Below are positions 49,440-58,404 of a DNA stretch of 64,000 bases, piece after piece. The DNA lies in the NCBI RefSeq assembly GCF_900102925.1, contig NZ_FNKI01000004.1, forward strand, positions 1-64,000. The letters run 5' to 3'. A program made the translations under genes and the position numbers. The notes below the pieces were generated by a model. It saw only the letters and a program-made list of their open reading frames with translations, searched no databases and was not told where the DNA came from. The stretch comes from Flagellimonas zhangzhouensis. GTDB taxonomy: Bacteria; Bacteroidota; Bacteroidia; Flavobacteriales; Flavobacteriaceae. Each line of letters starts with the position of its first letter. Positions within the stretch are counted from its first letter, which is position 1.

Positions 49440-50789
49440 TTAAAATTTATATCCGATTCCAGTGGCAAAAATGCGTTCATGTTGCTTTTTGCCAGTATAT
49501 TCCAAAGTTGTTCGATCATAGTTTTCAGAACCCAATCGTCTATCGACATAATGGGCCTTGAGGACTATGTTTTTGTGTACAAACCAGTTGAATCCCCCTG
49601 TTATGGTATTTCGTTCCCATCTTGGATTGTCCACTATACTGCCTTCCACATCGTACATGGTATCATAAAAATCGTATCTCATGAAGGGATAAAGCAGTTG
49701 TTTGGATTTTGGTGCAAGCATGGACAGGATGTTGTACCCCGCTTCCACCGAGAAGCCCAAGGCATTTTTTCCGACCGGGGTCCGTTTGGCACCCAGCTTG
49801 TTGGATAGGTTTGCATTCTTTTGGGAAACGATGTTCGAATTTTCCAGATTGCCATATAAGGCAATCGCATTGAAACGTAGATTGTTCTCGTTATAGGTGA
49901 TATGGGCCTCTACGATACTGACATAGGCACTTTCCTCCATGTCGTTTTTTGGTCGGTTGGCAGCGGCATCGTTCAAATATCCTGCTATGCCCACATAGGT
50001 ATCCTCATGGGTCCCAAATTTATAGTCTATCCTTCCGGCAAAGGCCAAGGATCCGGCATTGACCAAATCAAATTTGGTCTGGTAACCATTCTTGATCCAT
50101 CTCCTTGACGAGAACCCACTGGCGTCCAAACCGCTTACTATATAGGCACGGTAATTGAACCGCTTGGCAAATGTCCCATAGAATTCCAAACCATTTTCAT
50201 ACCAACCCAAGGGTAAGATCTCATTTTCCATTTCTTGCCGATAAGTGGTGAAATAGGAGGTAGGTTCATCCAAGCTCTGGTGTAGGCCGAAATACATCTT
50301 CATCCTTCCTACCCTCATATTGAAATAGGGAACCATCTGGAAATTGATATGGGCTTGTTCCAATTTGACTTCACCACCCTTTTCGATCTCTTGTTCAAAT
50401 TCTCCGAATTCCTCCTGCGTATCGTATTCGATTGTAGCGCCAGTGCCCCCATGCTCAAACTCGATCTCGGATTTAAAACTGATTTTATCTGTAAAATGGT
50501 AGTATAAATACAGGTTTAGCCTTTCAGGGTCAAATTTGCTTTTGTAGTTGGGGTCGGTGTCATAATCGTTGTTATAGTAGTTCACAACACTATACCCTTT
50601 TAAAGTAAAGTTGCTCCATCGCAATAGCTGATCCTCCTTTGCCTCTCCTTCGTCACTTTTAAGTTCTTCCAGGATTTCCTTTTTGAGTTGCGCCTTTAGT
50701 TCTTGGATTGTAATGGAATCTGTTTCCTGTGAAATGGCTACCTGTACTATTAATATTGCAGCAGCTATGAGGAGTTTTTGTAGTTTCAA
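49440..50789 (-). CDS. Outer-membrane porin with N-terminal coiled coil
   Basis: A 449-residue barrel protein: signal peptide ending near QVAISQ, a charged coiled coil (IQELKAQLKKEILEELKS, about 26-50), then a porin barrel resembling the OprP/phosphate-porin type (LNLYLYYHFTDKISFKSEIEFEHGG, MRVGRMKMYFGLHQS) ending in a Phe. The start is a TTG at 50789, since no ATG precedes the signal sequence. It is the first gene of an operon with imelysin and the di-heme oxidoreductase. Upstream at 50799-50821 lies an imperfect palindrome that could be a Fur-type site. Substrate unknown; iron or another metal is plausible. Confidence 0.78.
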   Translation of the reverse strand: MKLQKLLIAAAILIVQVAISQETDSITIQELKAQLKKEILEELKSDEGEAKEDQLLRWSNFTLKGYSVVNYYNNDYDTDPNYKSKFDPERLNLYLYYHFTDKISFKSEIEFEHGGTGATIEYDTQEEFGEFEQEIEKGGEVKLEQAHINFQMVPYFNMRVGRMKMYFGLHQSLDEPTSYFTTYRQEMENEILPLGWYENGLEFYGTFAKRFNYRAYIVSGLDASGFSSRRWIKNGYQTKFDLVNAGSLAFAGRIDYKFGTHEDTYVGIAGYLNDAAANRPKNDMEESAYVSIVEAHITYNENNLRFNAIALYGNLENSNIVSQKNANLSNKLGAKRTPVGKNALGFSVEAGYNILSMLAPKSKQLLYPFMRYDFYDTMYDVEGSIVDNPRWERNTITGGFNWFVHKNIVLKAHYVDRRLGSENYDRTTLEYTGKKQHERIFATGIGYKF

Positions 50790-51327
50790 TTTTTGTATTT
50801 ATTTAGACTTAGTTAAGATAATTTTGGCAAATTTAATTTTAATTAGATTTAATACAAATAACAAGAAGGATATTTTCTGGAAAATTTTAAGGATAGTTCT
50901 GGGAGGGTCTCTTAGTAATACATTAAAAAATATAGTGGTGAATTTAGAGTAGCGGTTCACCTTTCAATAAACTTAATTCTCAAGTTGACAGTAATTTTTT
51001 GCTGCAAACAATCGAATAGGTATAATGTTTACCATTCTGTTACTACAATTTAGAAAGAGAGATCTCACCTATCTGTTTTTGGTTTGGTACTAAATTTTTT
51101 TTGTGCCAAGGATAAATGCAAAATCTTAACCAATTAAGGGTAGATTTTACTATAACATCAATTCAACATTTTTTTAGTACTTTAAACAAATCATTGGAGG
51201 TCAAATTGTATCCTCCAGAGCTCGTTTTTGGGTTTGTTGTGCAAATAGGTGTACAAGCGTTAAAAAGTGATGTAAATAATTAATATACAGTGTATTGGCT
51301 TTCCTATCATAGGTCTGCCACCCCGAC
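50790..51327. other. Intergenic region, about 540 bp, no gene recognised
   Basis: A+T-rich, no convincing frame. Near the left end, TTATTTAGACTTAGTTAAGATAA-like sequence (50799-50821) is an imperfect palindrome (7 of 10 pairs), a weak Fur-type candidate for the porin operon. The right end leads into an isolated terminator at 51328. That terminator needs a transcript, but I can identify no gene for it here; a small RNA is possible. Confidence 0.4.
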
Positions 51328-51361
51328 AAAAAAAACCACTGAGAAATCAGTGGTTTTTTTG
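51328..51361. terminator. Bidirectional intrinsic terminator with GAAA loop
   Basis: Stem CCACTGA (51336-51342) / TCAGTGG (51347-51353) closed by a GAAA tetraloop and flanked by an A-run on the left and T-run on the right, so the hairpin extends with A:T pairs and can work on both strands. No coding gene ends here from either side. Confidence 0.85.
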
Positions 51362-51530
51362 TTTATATACCAATTGGCTCCTCAGTTCTTAAGAATACTT
51401 ATACTTTCCAACGAGGGTCATGTCTATTTTTTATCAAAATTCCCTAATTTATTGATATAGAGTTATATTTAGTTTTCTAAACTTCAATCACATAAATTAA
51501 TCCCGCAATATGCGGACAAAAAACAAACAA

Positions 51531-52058
51531 ATGAAAACTATCAAAACGCTATTATCATTGGCATTATTTACCTTAATGTTCCATGCAGGCTATTCTCAAA
51601 ACGTTTCCGAAATGACAAAGGATTGGGAACGAGCCAAAGCCTACACTTTGGAGTATTTAGATGCTATGCCCGCAGATAAATTTGATTTTAAACCAACCCC
51701 TGAAATAAGATCTTTTGCGGAGCAAATGTTGCATATCACCGATGCCAATTATGGGTTTATAGCTGCAATTGCAGGTATCGAAAGTCCAGTAGGGATGGGG
51801 GAGTCTGAAAAAAGCACCGATACCTCTAAAGAGAATGTGACCAAATTAGTGAGTGCTGGTTACGATTTTGTAATCGAAGGAATCAAAGGAATGAGCGACG
51901 CTGAACTTTCAGAGAACATTACCTTATTTGGGCAGTTTGAAATGTCCAAAGCCCAAGCATTGGCAAAAACCTTCGAGCACCAAACCCATCACAGGGGACA
52001 GAGTACAATTTACATCCGAATGGCAGGGGTAAAACCTCCGAATGAAAAACTCTTTTAG
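51531..52058 (+). CDS. Secreted DinB-family protein
   Basis: A 175-residue protein with a signal peptide (ending near HAGYSQ) and a DinB/YfiT four-helix fold. The metal-binding His residues are seen as MLHITDANYG and FEHQTHHRGQS. DinB-like proteins include metal-dependent thiol transferases and others of unknown activity. The ATG at 51531 is preferred to 51510 because it opens a clean signal sequence. Single gene between a terminator and a DMT transporter. Confidence 0.8.
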   Translation: MKTIKTLLSLALFTLMFHAGYSQNVSEMTKDWERAKAYTLEYLDAMPADKFDFKPTPEIRSFAEQMLHITDANYGFIAAIAGIESPVGMGESEKSTDTSKENVTKLVSAGYDFVIEGIKGMSDAELSENITLFGQFEMSKAQALAKTFEHQTHHRGQSTIYIRMAGVKPPNEKLF

Positions 52059-52195
52059 GAATACGAATATCGTTTCGATTCTTCTTTAAGAATTAAAGAA
52101 AGGGTCAACCCCAATTTTTCTACTAAATACAAATGAAAAAATAGGAGTTGGCCTTTTCAAGTTTAATACCTTAGCCTAGCAAAACCTTACCCCTG

Positions 52196-53029
52196 TTGAA
52201 AAAGGCTATTTTATTTATGTTGATCAGTACACTTTCCTTTACGGGAATGAATTCCTTGGTCAAGCACCTTGTACATCTACCAACTTTTGAAATAGTATTT
52301 TTTCGCTCATTAGGGTCTGCCGTTTTGGCCACATGTTTACTATTGTCTAAGGACATCCCTTTATTGGGGAATAGAAGAAAACTTCTCACTTTAAGGGCCA
52401 TTTTGGGATTGACGGCAATGAGTTTGTTTTTTATGAGTTTGAAGGAACTTCCCGTGGGTACTGCTGTATCCCTTCGATACCTTTCTCCGATTATAGCTTC
52501 AATTCTGGCAATTTTTCTTTTAAAAGAATCTTTGAGGGGAGTACAACTACTATTGTTTGCCATTGCTTTTTCAGGAGTGTTGATTTTGAAAGGCTTTGAT
52601 GCCAATTTGAGTATAAAGGGCCTTGCCCTGGTAATGATTGCTGCTGTTTTTAGTGGCGCAGTTTATATTGTCATTCGTAAAATTGGAAAATCCGAACACC
52701 CCTTGGTCATTGTAAATTATTTTATGGTGCTCGCTGCAATTTTGGGGTTGATTTTGGCACTCCCCAATTGGGAAATGCCTCAAGGAATAGAATGGCTTTT
52801 GTTGTCGAGCTTGGGAGTTTTTGGTTTTTTTGGTCAATTGTTCATGACCAAGGCATTTCAAATTGCTCGAACCAATCAAGTAGCCCCATTTAAATATTTA
52901 GAAGTGGTATTTACCGTAATAATCGGAATCACTTGGTTCAATGATTTTTATGGATTCTGGAGTTTTGTTGGGTTGGCCATGATTGTAATTTCTCTGGTGC
53001 TAAATTCTTTTGTGAAGACAAAAGCATGA
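52196..53029 (+). CDS. DMT-superfamily (EamA) transporter
   Basis: A 277-residue membrane protein with ten hydrophobic helices arranged as two EamA repeats (SLVKHLVHLPTFEIVFFRSL in the first; VIRKIGKSEHPLVIVNYF in the second). Such proteins export metabolites such as amino acids or purines; the substrate is unknown. The start is a TTG (52196) followed by KKAILF; no in-frame ATG lies between it and the upstream stop. The carbonic anhydrase gene follows 45 bp later. Confidence 0.84.
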   Translation: MKKAILFMLISTLSFTGMNSLVKHLVHLPTFEIVFFRSLGSAVLATCLLLSKDIPLLGNRRKLLTLRAILGLTAMSLFFMSLKELPVGTAVSLRYLSPIIASILAIFLLKESLRGVQLLLFAIAFSGVLILKGFDANLSIKGLALVMIAAVFSGAVYIVIRKIGKSEHPLVIVNYFMVLAAILGLILALPNWEMPQGIEWLLLSSLGVFGFFGQLFMTKAFQIARTNQVAPFKYLEVVFTVIIGITWFNDFYGFWSFVGLAMIVISLVLNSFVKTKA

Positions 53030-53074
53030 GTTAGTGCAGAGTTTAAAGTAAATTAGATAACTAAGAAAAAATAT

Positions 53075-53713
53075 ATGTCGTCGGATTTTTATAAAAGCTT
53101 GATCGAGAACAATAAAAAGTGGGTGCAGTCCAAGTTGGATGAGGATGCCGATTTTTTTAAAAAATTGGAGAAGGGCCAACAGCCACCTCTTTTATGGATT
53201 GGATGTTCCGACAGCCGCGTGCCCGCCAATGAAATTATTGGTGCAAATCCAGGAGAAGTATTTGTACATAGAAACATTGCCAATATGGTTGTGCATTCCG
53301 ATATGAACATGCTCAGCGTATTGGATTATGCCGTTAATATCCTTAAAATAAAACACATTATAGTTTGTGGCCACTATGGTTGTGGAGGTGTAAAGGCAGC
53401 CATGGGAAATCAATCCTATGGTTTGGTGGACAATTGGATCAGACACATCAGAGATGTTTATCGGCACCATCATAAAGAACTGGATAAAATTCAGGATGAA
53501 AAGATGCGGTTCGATAGTTTTGTGGAACTAAATACGAAGGAACAGGTCTATGATTTGGCCAAAACATCCATTGTTCAAGATGCTTGGACAAGGGGTCATG
53601 AACTTTATCTCCACGGATGGGTTTATGGGGTAGGTACAGGTATCGTAAAAGACTTGAACGTGAACTTCAACAGCAATTCTGAATTGGAAGAATTTTATAA
53701 ACTAGGGGACTAG
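53075..53713 (+). CDS. can: Beta-class carbonic anhydrase
   Basis: A 212-residue zinc enzyme that interconverts CO2 and bicarbonate in the cytoplasm. Zinc ligands and the catalytic Asp-Arg pair are visible: CSDSRVPANE (Cys, Asp, Arg), then VCGHYGCGGVKAAM (His and Cys). HRNIANMV and SVLDYAV are further family marks. Length is normal. It is probably co-transcribed with the DMT transporter. Confidence 0.93.
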   Translation: MSSDFYKSLIENNKKWVQSKLDEDADFFKKLEKGQQPPLLWIGCSDSRVPANEIIGANPGEVFVHRNIANMVVHSDMNMLSVLDYAVNILKIKHIIVCGHYGCGGVKAAMGNQSYGLVDNWIRHIRDVYRHHHKELDKIQDEKMRFDSFVELNTKEQVYDLAKTSIVQDAWTRGHELYLHGWVYGVGTGIVKDLNVNFNSNSELEEFYKLGD

Positions 53714-53791
53714 TCAAAAATATTTATCCTAATTTATTGTAGATACTATTGGCTGCATGGGTAGTGAATTAAACTAAATCTATTTTTTCAA

Positions 53792-54388
53792 TCAATTCAT
53801 GTCCTTGGTAAGCCTTGATAGGGTTTCTGGCCTAATGGCCAAATAAGAAGCGAGGTGTTTTTTGGGAATCCTGTCCAAAATTTGAGGTTTCATATGTTGA
53901 ATAAAAAATTCCAATCGCTTGCTTGCATTCGGAATCCTTGCCAAATACACACGATGTTCCGCCATAATGTAATATTCTTCCATCATAATGCGGTTAATTT
54001 GTTGCATCTCGGGAAAATGCTCCAAGCAATATTTGTAATCATCATTTTCTAGATAATCACATAGCGTAATTTCCAAACTTTGAATGTATTCTTCAGTTTT
54101 CTGGTTTCTAAAAAAACCTGTTATAGATGTGAAAAGTTCATTCTCTGTGTCTATCCAAGTAGTGATTTCTGTGGAATCACTGATGAAATATCCACGAACC
54201 ATGCCTTTTTTAATTAAATAAAGGCGATTGCAAATTTCACCTGATTTACTGATAATCTCGTTTTTCTCGAAGGAGCAGCTTTTGATTTTATCTACTAAAA
54301 AGGATTCCAATTCAGGACTTAACGGATAAATTGAATTCAGATATTGAAGAATATACTGATTCATTCTAGAGTTTGGCTTGTTGGTCAT
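53792..54388 (-). CDS. Crp/Fnr-family cyclic-nucleotide-binding-like regulator
   Basis: A 198-residue protein: an N-terminal cNMP-binding-like beta-barrel (LYLIKKGMVRGYF) and a short C-terminal helix-turn-helix (KHLASYLAIRPETLSRL). The phosphate-binding cassette of true cAMP sensors is not evident, as is common for this large Bacteroidota group. It is transcribed away from the ArsR gene. The target is unknown. Confidence 0.82.
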   Translation of the reverse strand: MTNKPNSRMNQYILQYLNSIYPLSPELESFLVDKIKSCSFEKNEIISKSGEICNRLYLIKKGMVRGYFISDSTEITTWIDTENELFTSITGFFRNQKTEEYIQSLEITLCDYLENDDYKYCLEHFPEMQQINRIMMEEYYIMAEHRVYLARIPNASKRLEFFIQHMKPQILDRIPKKHLASYLAIRPETLSRLTKDMN

Positions 54389-54599
54389 GGTTTAATCGAA
54401 ATTCTAAAAAAGCCCTAAAATTATCATTTTTATGCTGGAAATTGACAAAAATCAAGTTGTTCTGGTTGAAAAAATAGAGGATCTGTACAAATTCTTCAAT
54501 AATGCTTTTTGTTGATGGTGTGTAGATTATGCTTTCAGTAGATCAATTTAGCTTTTCAAGTGATATATCCATACATTTGCATTTATCAATATATTAAGT

Positions 54600-54869
54600 T
54601 TGGATTTAAAGAAAATTGAAAGGATATCGAAGGCTTTGGGCGATATGAATCGATTAAAGATTTTAAAGGCGGTCCAAGCGAATGAATCCCGATTGGAGTG
54701 CACTACAATTGTTTCCCTTTTAGATCTTTCACAGCCTTCCATCAGCCATCACATTAAAAAATTGGTCGACGCCGAATTGTTGTTGCCACAAAAGGAAGGG
54801 CGCTTCTATTACTATTCTTTAAATAAAGATGTAATGGAGGATTACTTTAATGCATTGCAATCCTCTTAA
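54600..54869 (+). CDS. ArsR-family transcriptional regulator
   Basis: An 89-residue winged-helix repressor: ALGDMNRLKILKAV, then LDLSQPSISHHIKKLVDAELL (recognition helix) and the wing GRFYYYSLN. The single Cys in LECTTIV does not give the CxC metal site of classical ArsR, so a non-metal inducer is possible. The start is a TTG at 54600. An A+T-rich sequence with short TGATATAT/ATATATTA half-sites lies just upstream and may be its operator. The LLM oxidoreductase gene follows 36 bp later. Confidence 0.82.
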   Translation: MDLKKIERISKALGDMNRLKILKAVQANESRLECTTIVSLLDLSQPSISHHIKKLVDAELLLPQKEGRFYYYSLNKDVMEDYFNALQSS

Positions 54870-54905
54870 TATTTATTTGTAAAACATATAGACACCTTCA
54901 CTTTT

Positions 54906-55925
54906 ATGAATGAAAAGAATATTGCCTATTCCATTTTAGAATTGGCAACCGTACCTAAAGGAAATAGTCTGCATTCGGTGTACCAAAATGCCGTTGCTTT
55001 AGCAAAAGCAGCAGAAAATGCAGGGTATAATCGTATTTGGTTTGCCGAGCACCACAATATGCCTGCAATTGCAAGCAGTGCTCCCCAGATATTGATTGGT
55101 TACGTGGCTCAAGCAACTTCTAAAATTAGGGTTGGCTCTGGAGGAATTATGCTTCCAAATCATTCACCATTTATAATTGCTGAACAATTTGGGACTTTGG
55201 GAAACTTGTTTCCCGATAGAATTGATCTAGGTCTTGGTAGAGCGCCAGGAACAGACCCAGCGACTACGCAGGCTATTAAATCAGGATTTGTTGAGGCCAC
55301 TCATTCGTTTCCAAATGATATAGAAACCATTCAGCGGTATTTTTCCGAAGAAAATAAATCCGCCAAGGTTAGGGTTACAGTAGCCGAAGGGGTCAATGTG
55401 CCCATTTATATTTTAGGTTCCAGTATCAGCAGTGCGCACTTGGCTGCCCAAAAAGGATTGCCCTATGCATTTGCAAGTCATTTTGCAACAGGCCAATTTT
55501 ATGATGCCTTAAATATTTATAAAAAGCAATTTACACCCTCCGAATTTTTGCAAAAACCTTACATGCTGGCAGGTGTGAATGTTTTTGTGGCCGATACGGA
55601 TGAAGAGGCAGAACTACTTTATACCTCCAATTTAAGGTTGGTAATCAATATTTTGTCTGGGACAACAACGGAGTATATCGATGAACCCTTTGAAATGACC
55701 TCTGAACTTAAAGATGTAATGCAGCACCCTAGAGTGCAACAAATGGTGAAACATACATTTATTGGAAGTAAGCAGACAGTGAAGGAACAACTAGAGGTCT
55801 TTTTGGAAGAAACCCCAATTGATGAACTCATGATTGTTTCCACAATTTATAATATTGATGAACGAGTCAAATCGGTGGAATTATTTGGAGAGATAATGAA
55901 TGAAATCAATAGCATATTAGTGTAA
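54906..55925 (+). CDS. LLM-class (luciferase-like) flavin-dependent oxidoreductase
   Basis: A 339-residue TIM-barrel flavoprotein of the YhbW/luciferase-like group: YNRIWFAEHHNMPAIASSAP, RVGSGGIMLPNHSPFIIAEQF and LDLGLGRAPGTDPAT-like sequence (read as IDLGLGRAPGTDP). These enzymes use reduced FMN to oxidise small organic molecules. It sits between an ArsR regulator and an SBF-type transporter in one direction, so the three may handle one compound. Substrate unknown. Confidence 0.88.
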   Translation: MNEKNIAYSILELATVPKGNSLHSVYQNAVALAKAAENAGYNRIWFAEHHNMPAIASSAPQILIGYVAQATSKIRVGSGGIMLPNHSPFIIAEQFGTLGNLFPDRIDLGLGRAPGTDPATTQAIKSGFVEATHSFPNDIETIQRYFSEENKSAKVRVTVAEGVNVPIYILGSSISSAHLAAQKGLPYAFASHFATGQFYDALNIYKKQFTPSEFLQKPYMLAGVNVFVADTDEEAELLYTSNLRLVINILSGTTTEYIDEPFEMTSELKDVMQHPRVQQMVKHTFIGSKQTVKEQLEVFLEETPIDELMIVSTIYNIDERVKSVELFGEIMNEINSILV

Positions 55926-55959
55926 TGCCTAATCAACCGAATTACATCTTTTAACCTTT

Positions 55960-56970
55960 ATGGTGAAAAATTTATTATCCAAAATTAAATTGGACCGTTT
56001 TGTACTGGCAATCATTTTAGTGGTTGTACTGGCCTATTTTTTTCCAGGACTGGGAAGTAGAGATAGTCAGGTCCCATTGGGAACAATATCGAGTGTGGGC
56101 ATATCGCTCATCTTTTTCTTTTATGGGTTAAAACTCAGCCCAGAAAAAATACGTACTGGGCTTAAAAATTGGAAACTCCATGTTTTGGTGCAGGTTTCCG
56201 TTTTTTTATTTTTTCCATTGATCGTATTGGCATTTTATCCTTTAATGGGCAGCGGTAGTACTGAGAATATTTGGCTGGGTTTCCTTTTTATGGCCGCACT
56301 GCCATCAACAGTTTCTTCTTCTGTGGTGATGGTGTCCTTGGCCAAAGGAAATGTTCCTGCAGCTATTTTTAATGCTAGTATTTCTGGACTAATAGGAATT
56401 GTGATGACTCCTCTTTGGTTGGGAGTCTTTTTAGAACAAAAGGCAGGTGATTTCAGTTTGATGGATGTGTACGTAAAACTGCTGACGGAAATATTGTTGC
56501 CTGTAATTCTGGGGTTACTTTTGAACAGGTTCCTAGGTAAATACGCTGCTCGATACAGTTCTTATTTAACCTTGTTCGATAAATCGGTTATCCTGCTCAT
56601 TATATACAAAAGCTTTGTGCATTCTTTTGAGGATGAGGTTTTTGAATCGGTTAACTTCAAAACTATGGTTTTAATTTATATCGGGGTTCTTGCCATCTTT
56701 TTCTTCGTGTACGCTGTGATAGGATTTTTATCGAACAAGCTGGGATTCAGTAGGGAAGATAAGATTACGGCCCGATTTTGTGGAACTAAAAAGTCTTTGG
56801 TACATGGAACGGTATTTTCCAAGATTCTATTTCCAGCTTCCATGCCAACAGGGATTATTCTGCTACCACTAATACTTTTTCATGCTTCGCAGATTTTGAT
56901 CATCAGTTTTCAGGCTACCCGATTGGGAAAAGAGGTAGAGGAAAATCAGATCAAAAGTGAATTGGGATAA
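55960..56970 (+). CDS. Bile acid:sodium symporter (SBF-like, YfeH type) family transporter
   Basis: A 336-residue protein with about ten helices and SBF-like marks: FFFYGLKLSPEKIRTGLKNWKLH near the N-terminus, MAALPSTVSSSVVMVSLAKGN in the centre and FCGTKKSLVHGTVFSKILFP late. These proteins are sodium-coupled transporters of organic anions; the PF13593 branch is poorly characterised. It is 34 bp after the LLM gene and probably regulated by the same ArsR protein. Confidence 0.85.
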   Translation: MVKNLLSKIKLDRFVLAIILVVVLAYFFPGLGSRDSQVPLGTISSVGISLIFFFYGLKLSPEKIRTGLKNWKLHVLVQVSVFLFFPLIVLAFYPLMGSGSTENIWLGFLFMAALPSTVSSSVVMVSLAKGNVPAAIFNASISGLIGIVMTPLWLGVFLEQKAGDFSLMDVYVKLLTEILLPVILGLLLNRFLGKYAARYSSYLTLFDKSVILLIIYKSFVHSFEDEVFESVNFKTMVLIYIGVLAIFFFVYAVIGFLSNKLGFSREDKITARFCGTKKSLVHGTVFSKILFPASMPTGIILLPLILFHASQILIISFQATRLGKEVEENQIKSELG

Positions 56971-56980
56971 TTAAAATTAC

Positions 56981-57682
56981 TTAAAGTACAGGCTCCAAAA
57001 CCTCCCATACATTTTCAGCTACTATTTGTTGACCTTCTACCGTTGGATGAATACCGTCCCCTTGATTGAGTTCAGGAATTCCAGCTACATTTTCCAATAA
57101 AAAGGGAATCAAGGAGATGTTTTCCGATTCCGCCAATTTTGGGAATATTTGCTTAAATGTTGAGGTGTATTCAGGCCCCATGTTTGGTGGGATTTGCATG
57201 CCTGCCAAAATAATTTTGGCGTTGGGCAGCTCACTTTGCACTTTATCTACCATACTTTGAAGATTGGATTCTGTTTCGGTTAAAGGAATGCCCCGTAGAC
57301 CATCATTGGCACCCAATTCTATAATAACAATCTCAATTCCGTCTTCCAATACCCAATCCAAACGGTTTTTTCCACTGGCCGTGGTTTCCCCACTCAAACC
57401 TGCATTGATAACAAAAAAATCCAAACCAAGGGAATCCAATCGTTCTTGAATCAAAGCTGGAAAGGCCTGACTTACTTCGAGTCCATACCCTGCAGTAAGG
57501 CTATCCCCGAAAAAGAGAATTTTTTTAGAGGATTTAGAAGTTTCTTTTACCGCTGGTTCGGTTTCGGAAACCTGTTCCTTATTTTGATTTTCAACCTTCT
57601 TTTCACCGCATCCAATTAGGGGTAAGGATAAAAAATAACAAAACATTAACGACTTGAAAAAGCTTGGAGTTATCTTGGTCAT
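56981..57682 (-). CDS. tesA: SGNH-hydrolase arylesterase / TesA-like lipoprotein
   Basis: A 233-residue lipoprotein (lipobox LPLIGC) with a GDSL/SGNH esterase domain: block I FFGDSLTAGYG (Ser), block II INAGLSGET (Gly), block III GANDGLRG (Asn), block V GDGIHPTVEG (Asp, His). It resembles TesA, a periplasmic thioesterase/lysophospholipase. The ATG at 57682 is chosen because it gives a normal signal length. It is divergent from ybbA/ybbP genes, the same trio as in Proteobacteria. Confidence 0.9.
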   Translation of the reverse strand: MTKITPSFFKSLMFCYFLSLPLIGCGEKKVENQNKEQVSETEPAVKETSKSSKKILFFGDSLTAGYGLEVSQAFPALIQERLDSLGLDFFVINAGLSGETTASGKNRLDWVLEDGIEIVIIELGANDGLRGIPLTETESNLQSMVDKVQSELPNAKIILAGMQIPPNMGPEYTSTFKQIFPKLAESENISLIPFLLENVAGIPELNQGDGIHPTVEGQQIVAENVWEVLEPVL

Positions 57683-57724
57683 GAGCAATTTTAGTATTTT
57701 GAGTGTTTCAACCAAAAACTAGTT

Positions 57725-58402
57725 ATGTCAAAGATATTAAAAGTTCAAAACCTCTCTAAAACTTATCGGAGTGGCGAGCATGACCTCCATGTTCTCAATG
57801 ATGTTTCTTTTGAAGTAGCAGGAGGTGAAACTTTTGCCATTGTTGGTCCATCAGGAAGCGGAAAAACAACCTTATTGGGACTTTGCGCAGGATTGGATAC
57901 CACAGATTCTGGTGAAATATGGCTGTGCGATAAGAATTTGTATGCCTTGGATGAAGATGGAAGAGCACGCTTGCGTAATGAAAATGTAGGTTTTGTGTTT
58001 CAAGATTTTCAATTGTTGCCCACCTTAACGGCTTTGGAAAATGTTATCGTTCCATTGGAATTGAGAGGTGTAAAAAAAGCATCGGAGCAAGGTAAGGAGC
58101 TCTTGGCCAAAGTTGGTCTTTTGGAGAGAGCTGGGCATTATCCATCCCAATTATCGGGAGGGGAACAACAACGTGTGGCTCTGGCCCGTGCATTTGCCAA
58201 TAAACCATCCATTCTTTTTGCCGATGAGCCAACAGGAAATCTGGACGATGAAACGGGGACCAAAATAGAATCCTTGCTTTTTGAACTCAATAAAGAACAA
58301 GGTACCGCATTGGTCATTGTGACCCACGATTTGGAGTTGGCCCAAAAAACAGATAAAAGTATCAGGTTAAGGTCTGGTAAAATTGAAGAAACTGTAGGTT
58401 GA
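57725..58402 (+). CDS. ybbA: ABC transporter ATP-binding protein, YbbA/LolD type
   Basis: A 225-residue ATPase: Walker A GPSGSGKTT, Q-loop FVFQDFQLLP, signature LSGGEQQRVALARA, Walker B ILFADEPTGNLD and the switch His in IVTHD. Type VII (MacB/LolD-like) ATPases drive FtsX-like permeases that act on lipoproteins or envelope processes rather than transport across the membrane. The stop overlaps the start region of the permease gene. The divergent TesA gene completes the conserved locus. Confidence 0.92.
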   Translation: MSKILKVQNLSKTYRSGEHDLHVLNDVSFEVAGGETFAIVGPSGSGKTTLLGLCAGLDTTDSGEIWLCDKNLYALDEDGRARLRNENVGFVFQDFQLLPTLTALENVIVPLELRGVKKASEQGKELLAKVGLLERAGHYPSQLSGGEQQRVALARAFANKPSILFADEPTGNLDDETGTKIESLLFELNKEQGTALVIVTHDLELAQKTDKSIRLRSGKIEETVG

Positions 58403-58404
58403 TT

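Noticed and set aside
51311..51330. Sequence GGTCTGCCACCCCGAC before the terminator, considered as the end of a tRNA or other stable RNA
   Set aside because: No cloverleaf, T-loop (GTTCRAAT) or known RNA core could be found upstream.
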